The position numbers were made by a program, and so were the translations under genes. Positions 22,580 to 34,651 of a DNA stretch of 64,000 bases are shown here, in pieces. This DNA is from Fallopia convolvulus (Eukaryota > Streptophyta > Magnoliopsida > Caryophyllales > Polygonaceae). Under the pieces are notes generated by a model that saw nothing but the letters and a program-made list of their open reading frames with translations, was not told the DNA's origin and did not search any database. The DNA lies in the NCBI GenBank assembly GCA_964016875.1, contig OZ024729.1:20356494-20420493 (forward strand), in the 5' to 3' direction. How positions within the stretch are numbered: position 1 is the stretch's first letter; every line of letters starts with the position of its first letter.

Positions 22580-22632
22580 TTTGTTAGCTAGAGCCTACAT
22601 TTTTTTTTTTTTTTGTTAGCTAGAGCCTACAT
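22580..22632. repeat. 21-bp direct repeat around a T tract
   Basis: The 21-bp segment containing GTTAGCTAGAGCCTACAT occurs at 22580-22600 and 22612-22632, separated by a run of T. The remainder of 22113-22753 is AT-rich intergenic DNA with no gene signal; it should include the 3'UTR of the hydrolase gene next door. Confidence 0.7.
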
Positions 22633-22753
22633 GGCTAACTTCTTACTACTACTTAAGTCTTAAGTTGGATTTGTAACAAATTAAAGCCCAACTCACATAG
22701 AAATTAGGAGAAAGTCACATGGGCATCGACCAACAGAAGCAACTTAAATTAAG

Positions 22754-24013
22754 CTAATGGGAGGCTCCATTTAGAAAAGAAGCGACCCTCTTCAACAAAG
22801 CCAAGGCCTTGTCACAATCCTGGTTGAACAAATGGAACACGTGGCCATCCCCTTCCATCTCCACGACCTCCACGTCACCACTCCATCCGCTCTTCTTCAA
22901 CGCCTCATAGTAGCTCACCCCACGCTCCTTCAAATAGTCATCTCCCGCCAAACATATCAACACCCTCCCCACCGGGAGACTCTCCATTCGGATCGGGTCG
23001 GCGGCCGGGTTCAGCCTCGGGTCATGGATGCCCGCGCTGTCCGGGCACAGGCACTCCCACATTGCTTGGGGTTCGTCATTACCGAAGAAAGGGTGGACTA
23101 GAGCTGCGCCCCAGATCTTTAGTGGGCTCGGGTGGGTACCCGGATCCGACCCGATTCGGACCAGCATGTTGTGGGCGATGTTTGCTCCCGCGCTGTCCCC
23201 GGCTAGGAACACCCGGCTGAAATCAGCGTGGTCATTTAGCCACGGCTCGGGTCCATTTCTGTTATGGTGGGCTGCCACCCACTGGATTACGGCCCATGAG
23301 TCCTCGTAGCACGCAGGGATCGGATTCTCTGGAGCTAATCTGCATTAATCAGCATTAATTATTTTTATTTCCACGGGAAATTAATTATCATTCTTAGAGT
23401 CTTACAAAATTAATTACTATGTAGCATATCACAAAAAGATAAAACAAAGACGACCCCGTGTCACAAGACAAACATGCGGATTGTGATTGTGATTGTTAAC
23501 TTTAATTTGTAAATCTAGCTTCCTATGAATTTAATACGATGTCCCAGTAAAGTTCCCCTGTTGCACGATCTGGATAACAAGATTTTGAATCCATTTCTTA
23601 AAATGTGTACGCGTAGCTAGCTAGCTAGAATCTGACCTGTAATCGATGGAGACAGCGATGACGTTAGCTTCAGATACAAGAGAGGTGACGTAGTTATGGA
23701 AGGTGGAGGAGAAAGCCGATTGCAAGCAGAAAGCACCGCCATGTGCGTATACAAGAAGCGGTAGCTTCCGCTGCTTAAGTGAGCTTCTTGTAACCTCTGC
23801 GGGGACGAAGACCCGGACGGAGACGCCCGTCTCAGGTGAAACGACCACGTCTTTGGAGAGGACGGTGACGTTTTGATCCGGATCATGTGGTGTGGGCGGG
23901 ACGAATTGGAGTTCACGGAACCTCTCGACCCGACCCGATTTGTAGACCCGGAACCGTGGGAAGAAGTCGTGGATCACCACTTGGTCTTCATCGTTAGGGT
24001 TCGAAGCGTCCAT
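22754..24013 (-). CDS. Carboxylesterase (CXE) / HID-like alpha/beta hydrolase
   Basis: Two exons, 24013-23637 and 23339-22754, joined by an intron of 297 nt (donor AG|GTCAGA, acceptor TGCAG|A); the CDS is 963 nt, 320 residues, normal for plant class-I carboxylesterases. Visible motifs: the oxyanion-hole HGG at residues 91-93, the nucleophile motif GDSAG at 173-177 (Ser175), likely catalytic Asp260 in AGDDYLKERG and His292 in DGHVFHLF. The phrase DYRLAPENPIPACYED, spanning the splice junction, is a family signature. It lacks a signal peptide, so it is probably cytosolic. The family hydrolyses small esters or dehydrates 2-hydroxyisoflavanones and is related to the GID1 gibberellin receptor; the retained catalytic His argues against a GID1 role. 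The substrate cannot be read from sequence. No disruption seen. Confidence 0.95.
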
Positions 24014-25263
24014 TTCTGTGTGGTTTTGCGATTGAGAATGAAAGGGAAAGGGAAAGGAAACAAATTTAGTTTAGTAAACTATTACTATGAGATCGGAAGA
24101 TGAGCATGCTAACAGCCGACGGTCAACTCTTAATGGTCAACCTTTTCTTGGTCTACTTAATAGTTAACCTTTTCGCGTTAGCTGATCCACAAACCCATTC
24201 ATTTAAAAGTTAATAAATGCCTATGAAAGAGGTTATGAATGTATAAAATATTATGACAATTTTTAATAAATAGTATTTGCTAGTATTCGTGTAATATGAG
24301 ATTATGAATATGACTACTCTTCAAGCTTCGTCATTAAAATAACCCATAAATAGTATGGTAAATCCTGACCAAAAAATAAGAAAAAATAAAATTAGGCAAT
24401 CAGGTAATGTTTTAAGTAGAATTCAACCTGCTTTTTTTTTTTTTTTTTTTTGATAGAGAATTAAACTTGCTTGAGATGCAGTGTTGCTTGTTGTAGTCTT
24501 GTAGAGCATGTGTGTTATTTGTCAGGGTTTGAGGTTGACCGATCATGACAGCATTCATTTGAGCCAAGTAAGTGGCCCAAATCTTGATAGTGGCGTTGGA
24601 CCCTAGCTCATTTGAGCTTTGTTTTGGCGGACACTCTTGAGAGCGTTTTTCTAAGGTTTCTCCACGTGTTGTGTCAGCTCCCTCAGAAATTCAATGTTTT
24701 GCATATACTACTGATCATAGCTATTCTAACCTATTATTAGATTATTCAAGTTGAGGCTACCGTGCTCGTATGTCCCTTCGGTGTTGCTCTTTCGATTTCC
24801 CTCGTGTTCTTCGGTTCAATTTTCAGTTTCATTTTCGATCTTAAGTAAACTTTGGTTGAATAATATTTCAATTATAATCGAGAATATTTGGAACTCATTT
24901 TATCACTTTCGTATCACTTTGCTATGACAAGATGATGGAATGCAATTTATAAGGACAAAATTAGAGCTAGAACATACAGATAGTGAGACACCAGTGAACA
25001 CGATTCATTAACATGGTATTCTTTACAAATATTCGAAAGGGTCCATGTCACGATATAGCTCAAATATAACATTATAAATTTGAGTAACATAAACACACTC
25101 TTCCTCCAGACACTGATACAACAAATAGCTATTGTTTCAGTATATCAGCTCTGAGGGGAACAAGCACACGCTGTTCATTCTTCTTTGACCTCTTTCTCTA
25201 CGAGCTATGCAAAGCAAAACAAAACAAAGCGAAATGTGTAAACACGTGTGTGTTCACCTTAGA
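24014..25263. other. Intergenic DNA between the two host genes
   Basis: Should contain the CXE promoter (just above 24013) and the 3'UTR of the SAM gene (just below 25264). Both genes are on the minus strand, so they are head-to-tail. A T tract of about 20 lies near 24430. No other gene, TATA box of certain position, or transposon is recognised. Confidence 0.5.
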
Positions 25264-27846
25264 TCAGGGTTCCAGTTTCAACGACACTACTCGTGATTGT
25301 CTGTTGTGCTTTGCTGCCTTAACAAAGAAGCATGATGGCGCCCACCAACGACTACGAACCTTCTGCTCTCCTTTCAAGCAAGCAACTAAGTTGAGAGAGA
25401 GAGAGATTCAATAATAACAAAAAAAGGCATGTCAGAATATACAAAGATACTAAATCGAAAGAATAATGGTTTCAGCAGTGAGTCACTAATCTAATCACTC
25501 AAGAATGGATCAAATAATAGCAGAGATTGATTTTCCGACATTTGTTCTTTTGTCTCCTCCAAGGGTAGGAACTCATGAGAATGTGAATACACATATCATA
25601 CAGATACACAGAGGGAGAGAAAGAACCTTTGATTCGTCGAAGCTCCTTGCAAAGAGTGATGAAGTCTCCCCATTTCATATGGCAACGCCTTATAAATCTA
25701 AGTATCTGCTCAGTTGTGAACATGGACATACCTTCCAAGTACTCACCATTGACAGCATTTTCTTTGAAGATTTGGCGGTAACTGCCAAGATTTATCTCTT
25801 CCAACCACAAACCAACATCCTGAAAACAACTGATGTATATTAGTACAAGGTGTGTGCCTCAGAACCTATTAAATAAGGCACCCAAAGATTTAGTAAGAGC
25901 AAGCCGGAATGCAATTAGGAAATCACCAATCCTAAGAAAGATAACTACCCTTTCTCATCCACAGTTAAACATGTGAAGAAAGCCTATCATAATCTTCAAC
26001 AGTTCATGGCTCAAGAGTGTCATTAGAAGCAAGATTCTACATAAAATTTATTTTTGTCATATACAGGGGATCTTTATCAAAACTTGGATGACTGACGCAA
26101 AAAGGGGTATTTAATAAGTGAAAATCACATAATCGGAACCAAAAGAAAATGCAGCAAGTAGAGAATGTAGAAGGAACAGGCAAGCTTAACGGCAACAAAA
26201 AGACTTTCCTTCCAAAAATATTAGAGGCGTCAAAAGAATGAGCAAGCAACATCAAAGGGCCATAAGCATCAACCTTTTCTAACTCTCTATTATGCTACTG
26301 CGTCAAAAAAAAAAACTTGATCTTCATCAAGGGGCCAAGTAGCTGAGTATTGTGTTATTAAGCACTTGCAAACTTGCCTTTAGACAACAACAACATCTAC
26401 CCAGATGGATCCCAGTAAATTACACAAACCACTCTTAATTACACAAACTTGCCTTTAGAATGTAGGGTAAATTACACAAACCACTCTTAATTTAGGCTAC
26501 TTTGCACAAAAGAAATTCCAGATCAGCCCCTGACAAAAGGTCTCTTATGCGCCTGATTCATATGTAACTGAATGAAATCATAGCCTAGAATTCATATATG
26601 CTTAAATCCTGATTTAGTTTTTTCTGGATCAAGCCTTGGCCGAAAGTTTCATATATACTTGATCCTCTAGTGCAACATATAACAGATGACGTAATTGAGC
26701 TTTCGTTTATATATTACTGAAATGAATAACTTCCTCATGTTCAACATTCAGAATCACCAATGTGCATTTTATTAAATAGATTCGCCTTTCATGAGAAAAT
26801 TTGAAAGGTTAAGTCTATTTTTCTCTCTATTTGTGAAAAAAGGAATATAATCATCCGTGTTTGGGGCGCATCCTCATACTCATTAGCTTTTGGTGCATTC
26901 TAATTAAATTCAGTTATTATTGTCAGTTTGTCACATAGCTGAATTTCAGTTTTTCTTGGGTCTATCGGGCGTACCCCTTTTCCCTTGGGCAGGATGGGTA
27001 TCCCCATCTTGACCCCCCAGATTCCGCTGTAGCGGAGCCTCACCGGGTTAATGATGATGATGAAACATCCGTGTAAACATGTTCAAATTGGCTAATAATA
27101 TGCCCCCAATATATTAATATGCCCAAGTAAAATTAATAAACTACCAAGTATTCATTGTCAATAAGTTTTCCACCCAACGCCAATGATGCAACAAGACTAA
27201 CAAAACAGCATCATGTTAATATCAGATTTCTGAGATTAGAAGTTAAAAAATATTTTAAAAGAAAACTCTGATGCAGTATCATGTTAATATCCAAGACGTA
27301 GTTGCACTGCATATACACCACCAGAATCAAGGTATACACTAGCCCAATAAGACACTAAACAAATATGAAAAGGAAAGATGCAAAACTCAGTTAGGTTCTC
27401 ACTGGTGGAGATTAATTCTCAGTTTCTCATCATGAGGACAGCTTCACCGCTATAATGCTAATTTATCCAAAGAAAACATTTCCAGGGACATTTGTTTAAC
27501 ATCCAATTAAACTACTAAACATAGCCAAGTGTAATCGAGGAACTGAATTTGATTGGATACGACTTTTTTAGGGTGTAATAATTTTAGCAGGTACCTAATA
27601 AAATGAAATTGGAAAACAAAAACTGCTCAACTTTGTCAATACCCTAGAAAAGAGGGGCGAGAAAAAAAAATGTCAGCTAAAACAATTGAAAAGAAATGCT
27701 ATTATCAAGCAGGTATTAAAAAACAACGCTTCTGTAGAAATTAAAGATAGTCACTAGCAAGATCTAGCATTAATTTTGGTGAAAATCACCTCGACAGTCC
27801 AAATGAAGAAATCCAAAGGCTCAGGGGAGCGTTTTCTACTGCTCAT
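25264..27846 (-). CDS. SAM (sterile alpha motif) domain protein, 123 aa
   Basis: Three coding exons: 27846-27790 (starting MSSRKRSPEPLDFF), 25819-25627 and 25385-25264. All junctions follow GT-AG (GAG|GTGATT...TTTCAG|GATG; AAAG|GTTCTT...ACTTAG|TTGC) and the frame closes at 372 nt. The SAM fold covers about residues 14-83 with WTVEDVGLWLEEINLGSY, FKENAVNGEYL and ILRFIRRCHMKWGDFITLCK. The tail is basic (KGEQKVRSRWWAPS). SAM domains mediate protein-protein association, sometimes RNA binding; no partner can be inferred. The first coding intron is 1970 nt and holds low-grade repeat fragments. The gene looks intact although transposons surround it. It resembles short conserved plant SAM proteins whose function I do not know. 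Confidence 0.9.
26388..27062. repeat. Possible SINE-like fragments in the SAM gene intron
   Basis: Two short pieces resemble the 3' ends of Au-type SINEs: on the minus strand near 26388-26420 (TGGGTAGATGTTGTTGTTG) and on the plus strand near 27035-27062 (CCTCACCGGGTTAATGATGA). Between them, at 26413-26500, AAATTACACAAACCACTCTT occurs twice. No A or B box is visible, so this is a weak call. Confidence 0.3.
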
Positions 27847-27883
27847 CTCCCCAAAAACTCCTCGCTTGCCCGAAAAAACAGCC

Positions 27884-28032
27884 CTGAAAAAACAACTAAT
27901 CAGTAATCACCATTATACAAAAACCAATAAGCAACAACCGGAATTGGGGATCGTATTCAGAAAGCATAAACACAACACAGCGATGACAACCAGAAAATTG
28001 AAATGGAATTGAATAAGTGATCGGAAAATTAC
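27884..28032 (-). other. 5'UTR intron of the SAM gene
   Basis: Donor CAAG|GTAATT at 28033/28032 and acceptor TTTTTTCAG|GGC at 27884/27883 bracket 149 nt just upstream of the ATG exon. No ATG in the preceding exon starts a longer credible frame. Leader introns of this kind often raise expression of plant housekeeping genes. Confidence 0.65.
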
Positions 28033-28282
28033 CTTGAAAAATGGAAGGGAACTAGGATTGGCTGTCTGCGTTCAATTGATTGCGAGTTAAAATCAGAGAA
28101 AAAGCAGGTGCTTGTAGGATCAAAGAGGAAGCAGAGAGGGAGAGGAGATTTGATTTGTCTGGATTCTGGAAATGGAAGGTTACCGGCGGAGAATTTGGGG
28201 ATTCTCTCTCACTCTCTTCTCACGCGTTGCCGAATTCGTCACATGCTCGTGGTCCTCTCCTTACTTGCTCCTTCTTACCACT

Positions 28283-28293
28283 CTATTTATATA
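28283..28293 (-). promoter_or_regulatory. TATA box of the SAM gene
   Basis: The minus strand reads TATATAAATAG, about 250 nt before the 5'UTR donor site. Transcription would start near 28255. The position fits a leader exon of roughly 220 nt (about 28255-28033). Confidence 0.6.
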
Positions 28294-28499
28294 TTTCATC
28301 ACCGAATTCTATCTTCATTTATGTATTTTTACTTTTTGGTTTGAAAATTTTATCTTCATTTTTGTAGAAAGAAAGTTATTGTTTGATTTTAATTTTTGAT
28401 ATGATATGATCTGATGTGATAAATTCTTCAAAAAATAATAATTAACTCGAGTGTTTTTTATTACAAGTAATTTGATGCTCAAATAAAATTGACATATTG

Positions 28500-28757
28500 A
28501 TGACCCGCGTATTTGGTGCAGGTCTTGGGTTCGAGCCTTGTTGGTGAGCCTTGTTGGTGGCACATGTGGATTATTTCACTTGTGGGCAAGATAGCTCCCT
28601 CTTGGCGCAGGCCTTTGAGTTGAGACACGCCACTATTGTTGCGCCCCGCAATTTATCCCTTCTCTGGGCTGGTGCAGAGAGGCACAGGACTAGTTGGCTC
28701 CGCTCCCTGCAAAGCAAGTTCGAACCTCGAAAACCCGCGGCCCCAAAAAATATTGAC
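28500..28757 (+). repeat. Possible tRNA-derived SINE or similar small repeat
   Basis: A GC-richer island in AT-rich DNA. It contains GGTTCGAGCC near 28528, matching a pol III B box, a second GTTCGAACC near 28719, and ends CCCCAAAAAATATT. No clear A box, poly-A tail or TSD was found, so the call is tentative. Confidence 0.3.
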
Positions 28758-28974
28758 ATATTGATCCATAAAATAGATAATCTGACAAGTTTTAAGAAAA
28801 TACATGAAAGAGAAATTAGCACAACTAAAAGAGCATTTTTGTCCGAAATTCGAAGTGAAATTTTTTATTTGCCTGTTCCTAGTCGTCATGGGGTGTTTGT
28901 ATCAAATTTTAACAATGTTCCCATGATTTCATTATGATTGTTGTAAAACAAAATTACAAGAATGTCAAAGCTAT

Positions 28975-30440
28975 TTTCACACCCATGTCCCCGTCCTTCC
29001 ATAACTCCACCGACGACCCCACCTCCCTTCAAAGACCATGCTCTCTATCAAAGTGCTGCTATCAACCTCCAATGCCTAGCATTCACAAGGCTCGATATCT
29101 CCTTCACGGTTAATAAAGTTTGCTAATATGATACAACCGCGAGAACTGTTAAAGAGCTTGAGAAGAGTCAAACGAACATCAAGTTACAAGGAGACGGACC
29201 ATTTACAAGGTTTAAGTTAAGAGCATTATCGAGTGCTCTTTTTACCAAGGGTTGGCACATGTTAAACTGTTCGACTCTTCCTTGGATGACAAGCAAAAGA
29301 CCTAGGAGTTATGTCTTTAGTAACCTTCGAGACAGGTGAGAGCTTGAGTATATAACTCAATTGAGTAACATACCGAGTAGTTGCACTAGAGAACAACTTA
29401 GTTTGGCACTCGGCCGAGTCATAGACCGAGTACTTGTTCTAGAGAAAAAAAATCGATTAGGAACTTGACCAAGTTGTTGTTTGCTCCGAAGATCTTTCGT
29501 GCCGCCTTGGTTTTCTTCTTAAATGATTTTTTAGCTTATCTTTTTAGGGTATTTTATGATATATTTTTATTCAGTTTTAATATTTTTGGTCATTTATTTT
29601 TATTGTAAGACATTGAATACAAGCCCTAGAGGCAACTCTAAACAATTTTACTTAAATACAAAGAGCACTTGTTTGTCCTCCATTGAAGGTGTGAAGCTTC
29701 GAAACTAGAGACCATGAGAAGCAGCGCCGAATTGGTTCTAGATTCATGAGATTTGAGTATGAGATTATTCCACCTTGATTGCAATTCAATTCTTGAGATT
29801 CGGGTTAAAGAGCATTCAAATCCATTAAGTTGGGTTTGTGAGATTCGAGTATAAGGCGATTGGAATTCTTCCTACCCCAAATAAGAACGATCGGTCCAAC
29901 CCCTATGATGTGTGATTCGTCATCACAATATATGCATCAACCTTGCCTTATTCATTGACATGCCATGAAACGGGTCTTGTGCTATTTACTTGCCACCATG
30001 ACTAAGAAGTTCATCATCTCTGCCTTTGTCACCCCTCTACTCTCAACTTTCTCTAATGTCGACTAGGCAGGGGACCACCTTGACCACCGCTGCACCGACG
30101 CCTATTACGTCTTCCCTAGCATGAACCGTTCTCCAAGAAACAACACACCATGACACACTCCTTGACCGAAGCTGAGTATCTCTCAATCGCTCTCTTGCCC
30201 ATGCCACATGTGAAATCTTTTGGTTACATCTCTACTTGGGAGTCTACTCCTATCATCCTCTTGTCCTTTGGCGTGACAACCTTGGCGCTACCTACATTGC
30301 ATCAAATGTGATTCTTCACCATCAGATCATGCATGTCTCCATAGACTACCACTTCATTCGCGAAAGAGTGCAAGCCTTGACATTACAAGATGCATTTTTC
30401 TCTCCTTCAAGGACCAGTTGGCAGACCTCCTAAGAAACCA
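28975..30440 (+). pseudogene. Copia pol remnant (end of RT and RNase H), split by a solo LTR
   Basis: The left part (28975-29128) includes TRLDISFTVNKVC, the copia RT-RNase H border. The right part (29926-30440) resumes with YMHQPCLIH and continues through HAMKRVLCYL, an AGD motif, SLTEAEYLSIAL, then LVLWRDNLGATYIASN and DYHFIRERVQ, the usual copia RNase H order. Many stops and frameshifts are present. The two halves are separated by a 797-bp TG...CA block. DNA downstream to about 30980 may be the element's 3'UTR/LTR but has no recognisable coding. Confidence 0.8.
29129..29925. repeat. Solo LTR in copia remnant
   Basis: A 797-bp insertion starting TGATACAACC and ending CGTCATCA sits inside copia pol. 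Flanks are TAATA (29124-29128) and CAATA (29926-29930), a 5-bp TSD with one C-to-T difference. No coding or PBS is present. It contains a perfect palindrome ACTCGGCCGAGT near 29408 and further ACCGAGT copies nearby. Confidence 0.7.
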
Positions 30441-31054
30441 CTACCGGTGCCACGCTTCAACTTCAAATGTAAATCACTAGCTAGCATATTCAAATTACTC
30501 ACTAGAGATGTATCATTCTAGAACTCTCTCCCTTACGGTCATGAGCAAGGACAATCCTATATGTAGCCACCGATCCTTGCCTCACCTCTTGTATAAATTA
30601 ATATTTGTAATCAGTGTTTCATTAGAGGAACGAGCAAGAGCCTTTCCAATATCTTTCTCCTACGTTTGTGCTATTACATCCTAATCAATTATACTTCTCA
30701 ATTCGCACAAAATACAATTTGTAACTTTTTATGAAGTGTTGACCTTATTAATTCTTCTTATTTTGAGAATATTTTTGTTGTATCCTTATATGCACCGCCC
30801 CTTGCTAATTATTTTCTAGTTGTGCGCACATAAAACACACTATAGACATTTAAGCCTTTAAGGATGCTTATAAACACAAATGTACACTAAAAATTGTTTC
30901 TGCACATATAAATGGCCAGTTTCTAACTTGTTACAAGTAAGAGATCCTTCTATTTTATAGGTTATTAATAAAAAAAATTATAATTTTTTTTTTTTTTGTT
31001 GAAAGTAACATTACTCTCTGTCCCCACTAGCAGGTTTTATTAATATAAAAAAGG
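30441..31054. other. AT-rich DNA, probable copia 3' end then LINE tail
   Basis: 30441-30980 has a TATA-like TATAAATTA near 30591, compatible with a copia LTR, but no boundaries could be fixed. At 30980-31000 a T tract marks the poly-A end of the minus-strand LINE fragment that follows. Confidence 0.4.
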
Positions 31055-31207
31055 CTAAGTAGTAATCAAACGGTGGATAGCCCGACCTCTAATATCAGCA
31101 GAAAGCAAAGAAAAAACACCCTTGGGAGGATCAACCAACACATGAAAACCATGTTCAAAAGAAAAAACTAAAGAAGCTAAATAATTAACAACTATATTAG
31201 CCGCCCT
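31055..31207 (-). pseudogene. LINE ORF2 C-terminal fragment (5'-truncated copy)
   Basis: On the minus strand about 50 codons read RAANIVVNYLASLVFSFEHG to a stop at 31055-31057, ending in IHRLITT. This is the end of a plant L1 RNase H, with the Asn-x3-Asp/Asn catalytic-end motif altered. A plus-strand T tract near 30990 is its poly-A tail. Different in sequence from the LINE at 5700-22112. Confidence 0.6.
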
Positions 31208-31899
31208 AAAAATGAAGAAATTGAATTTCCCTTCTAGTGAGAAGCATTTACTATTTAGGCAAGACTAATGAGTCTTCTCAACCTAGGTCCTAATCGAACA
31301 ATCCAACTAAGACAAGTAAAATAAACGTTACACTATCACAGTTCCCTTGATCCTGGAACTCCTTTCTCCCGTCATCGAGATCGGACACTCGTCGTTGGTG
31401 ACTTCTTCTGGATCTTCTTTCTTTCTTCTTAGCTCACTCTAGGATTTAATTTGTGTGCTGGAGAGAAGTGAGTTGCAAACTCACTATTCATTTGTATTTA
31501 TAGAGACTCATTCCTTGGAGCCTAATCCTTATCTTCATGAGCAATTGTTCGAAGTACTCTTGGCTTTCCCTCCAAGGATGTGTACTTTCTTCATATGTGA
31601 CTTCATTCAAATATTGTCAACTCTTGAAGCTCATCAAGCCGTTGGATGCACAGTTTGATGCACAGATTGTGCCTCAGATTTGTTTGGAACAAGTCTCCGC
31701 AATTTTCGATGGTGTGCTTTTGGACTAACTTGTGAGTTTCCTTGGATATGGAACATGCGACACTTGATCGAGTTCCCTTGATGGGAACGTTTGACCCGTA
31801 GTTCCCTTGAAATACTTGAATAAAATGCATTCAGGGGCGGATTTGTTCGGTGCCTAGTTGGGGCTATAGCCCCCACTGGAATTTAAAAAAAAAATTAAT

Positions 31900-34651
31900 T
31901 GTAACACCCCCTTACTTACCTTGGAGGTATTACCGCCAGTAACCCTGATTAGGACTAAACCAGAATTACCCAAGGCTTTAACCTGACAGAACATACTAGA
32001 ACAAGGTAAAAGAAACCATTTAAAACCTAACAAAATTAAGTAAAATATTACAGCGGCAAAACAAGTAAAAAGTCTTATACAAAACCTTAACTTAAAAACA
32101 ATAAATAAATAGAACAACCTTCTATTTGAACAAAGTCTTTAAAAAGTTCTCCATAAGTTCTTAACTTCTTTCCCACTTCGCTTTGCAGCAACTTAACCAA
32201 GAACTTCACTCAATTATATCCATTGGAAACCTTTCTTCAACATCTGAAGCTTCAAACCTCTGGATTCACCTCTTGAATCAACTTGCACGAAGAACCTGAT
32301 GTGTCGTATACCAACGGTGGACACCAGCCGACCATACAAAAGAAAAGAAGATGGACGGGTTAGTCTAATGAAAGACTAAGCAAGCGGAGAAACTAACTTG
32401 GTTCTTATGGTTGTAACTAAACATATGAGCATCCAAATCCGATTAGACTCGGATTATGATCCAACAGTTAGCAGTCTTATAGAGAATAAGATGGAGACTT
32501 GCATAATCAAGAGAGAGAACACCACCGCTTGTGGTTCCTTTAAGAAGCATAAACGATTAATGGAAACTTATACTAACCACTCAACATTCACGAACGTCTT
32601 CAGCGACTAAACAACTTAACTTAATCAAAGTTTGATTAAGAATCATTCTTAATCAGGAGCACGAATGGTTATCAAAAGAACTAACCATTCAGTTACCTTA
32701 ATGTGCCTATCGCACTCTCTTTACTTCATGATTTAAACATTACACATTCATTGTAATAACTTTTAATCGACCCAGACTGTTGTCGATAAATTCCTTATAA
32801 CTGATGTCGTCAAGGTGAGAGGGCCTATTTCATCCGTGACCACTTGACCCACATCAGTTCCTTTTGCACTTAGCTAGAGTGCACTATTGTCCTCCTTCAA
32901 CGTGAAGCGAGACATGAGTCATGACTCCAATATTGGGATCCGCTAGCAAGTTACGCCCCCAATACAGACTTTGTTATAAAGAGGTCATCGGAGACTCGAC
33001 TCCTACCCGTGGGCTACCTATTTTACAACAGTGTCTCAGCATGAGACAACTAAACACACAAAGTCACACAACGGTCCTAAGTTCAGTTCTAGCGTAAAAA
33101 CTGACATAACGACATGGTCTTTATTTCTAACAAAATAACAACCTATCAAACTTTATTCAACACACAAATCATTCTCAACATGAAGATCAAATGGAATTCA
33201 ATTTCTCATTAATAACAATAACGCAAGAGAGAATCGTCCACTTGCCTTAGAAAGTGTGCTCAACGTCCTTAGCAATTCAACAGTAATCTTTATCATCCTT
33301 CTGCCAGTTATAACAAAAGATTCTTCAACAACGAGATCAAGGATACACTTCTTAGTTGTATACTCAACTCCTACAACTTCCTAATCGATAAACGATTTGA
33401 TTTCCGAATATCAATTTATAATAAATCCTTAGTTATCATGCTTTAAGGAGCCATCTTGTCGAATTTATAAGTAACTAACCGTTTCACTTTTGAAACAATT
33501 TTCTAAATAAAAATTGTTCATTAGTAACGGTTCTTAAAGGTGACCAAATCTCGGATCAAACTGATTAACAACAAATCCTGAGTAAAGGTCCGAAGTCCTT
33601 TACCTGCCAATCGATGTTACAAATTTTATTCGCTATAACTGAAGATCCGGACGTCCGTTTCACGAGCGGTTTGCACCTGTGAGACCGTATCAACGTCAAG
33701 ATTATAAAAAACCGCAAATTTAATTAGCAAAGCGGAACCGAAAGGTCCTTACTGTGGCTCCGCAACCAACCCGCTAATTAATTTCGATCATAAATACCTT
33801 CACTTGAGCCCATGGCTCGTTCGGTTCGTTAAAGGCTCGATCCAAGAGCTCGAGGGTGGTTGGGTGATGCCCGGTGGCGGCCCTTGCGGTGGGTGGTGGT
33901 CGGAAGGACTGGTGGTCGCCGGCGGTAACATATTCGAATTCTTTCTTCCCGCTTGTCATTCCGTTCAGATTCTTTCACTGGTTGTGGTTCTTGGTGCAGC
34001 AACAGCGAGCCCAACTATCACCGAGAGGAAGAAGGTGAGGTGAAGGAGGAGATGACAAAGAAGTGGCAGAGAAGGCGGGGGAAGAGGAGGCAGTCGGCGG
34101 TGGAGAATTCTGTCTCCCCAAGTCTGTCGTTCTGTCCTGATTTACTCTCTCGAACTTCTCCCTCTGTTTCTATCCGAAATCACATAACAGAGAATAAAGA
34201 AGTTGGCTTTCCTTCCCCATTAAGTAAGTGGAGGTAAAGAATTTCCCATTTTGGAACGGGATTTTTCGCTAAGCAGTAAAATTATGTACCTCGGATGGAA
34301 AAACTTACTAAATACAAAACGTCCCGTAAATTATGTAGACCAATAAAACCAATTTTCCATGATTTTATCACGCTACCTTCAATTTTTAAGGCTTCCGTTT
34401 CGTATTTTAAAACCTTTACAATACATAATTAAAAAGACGGCTTATCCAATAAATATTCTTTTTCCACTGAAAAATCCTAGAATTCACACCGATCCATAAA
34501 ATCATTTCTTTATGATTTTAGGATATCATCAACAATTTTCTAGGATTTAAATTCCGACAAAAATATTGGATTAAGCGTTAAAACGGACAAAGAGGTTAAA
34601 AGGATATCCGAGAAAAATTCAAAAATATCCTTAAAAACCATAGTTATTACA
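31900..34651 (-). repeat. Solo LTR of a gypsy (Tekay-like) element, TSD TTAAT
   Basis: 2752 bp, starting TGTAACACCC and ending TTATTACA on the plus strand, with TTAAT at 31895-31899 and 34652-34656. On the minus strand it ends GGGGGTGTTACA, the usual LTR end of Tekay-type chromoviruses, which sets the orientation. No PBS, PPT or coding follows. The GC-rich stretch 33800-34130 is probably the R/U5 leader part. Small open frames inside show no domain. Confidence 0.85.

Noticed and set aside
22754..24013. Hydrolase as a GID1 gibberellin receptor
   Set aside because: The catalytic His is kept within a DGHVFHLF motif; GID1 proteins lose it. It fits the esterase branch better.
26388..27062. tRNA or other RNA gene in the SAM intron
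   Set aside because: No cloverleaf or paired A and B boxes could be found.
33774..34237. Open frames on both strands inside the 2.75-kb solo LTR
   Set aside because: They overlap in GC-rich leader-type DNA, start and stop arbitrarily and show no domain.
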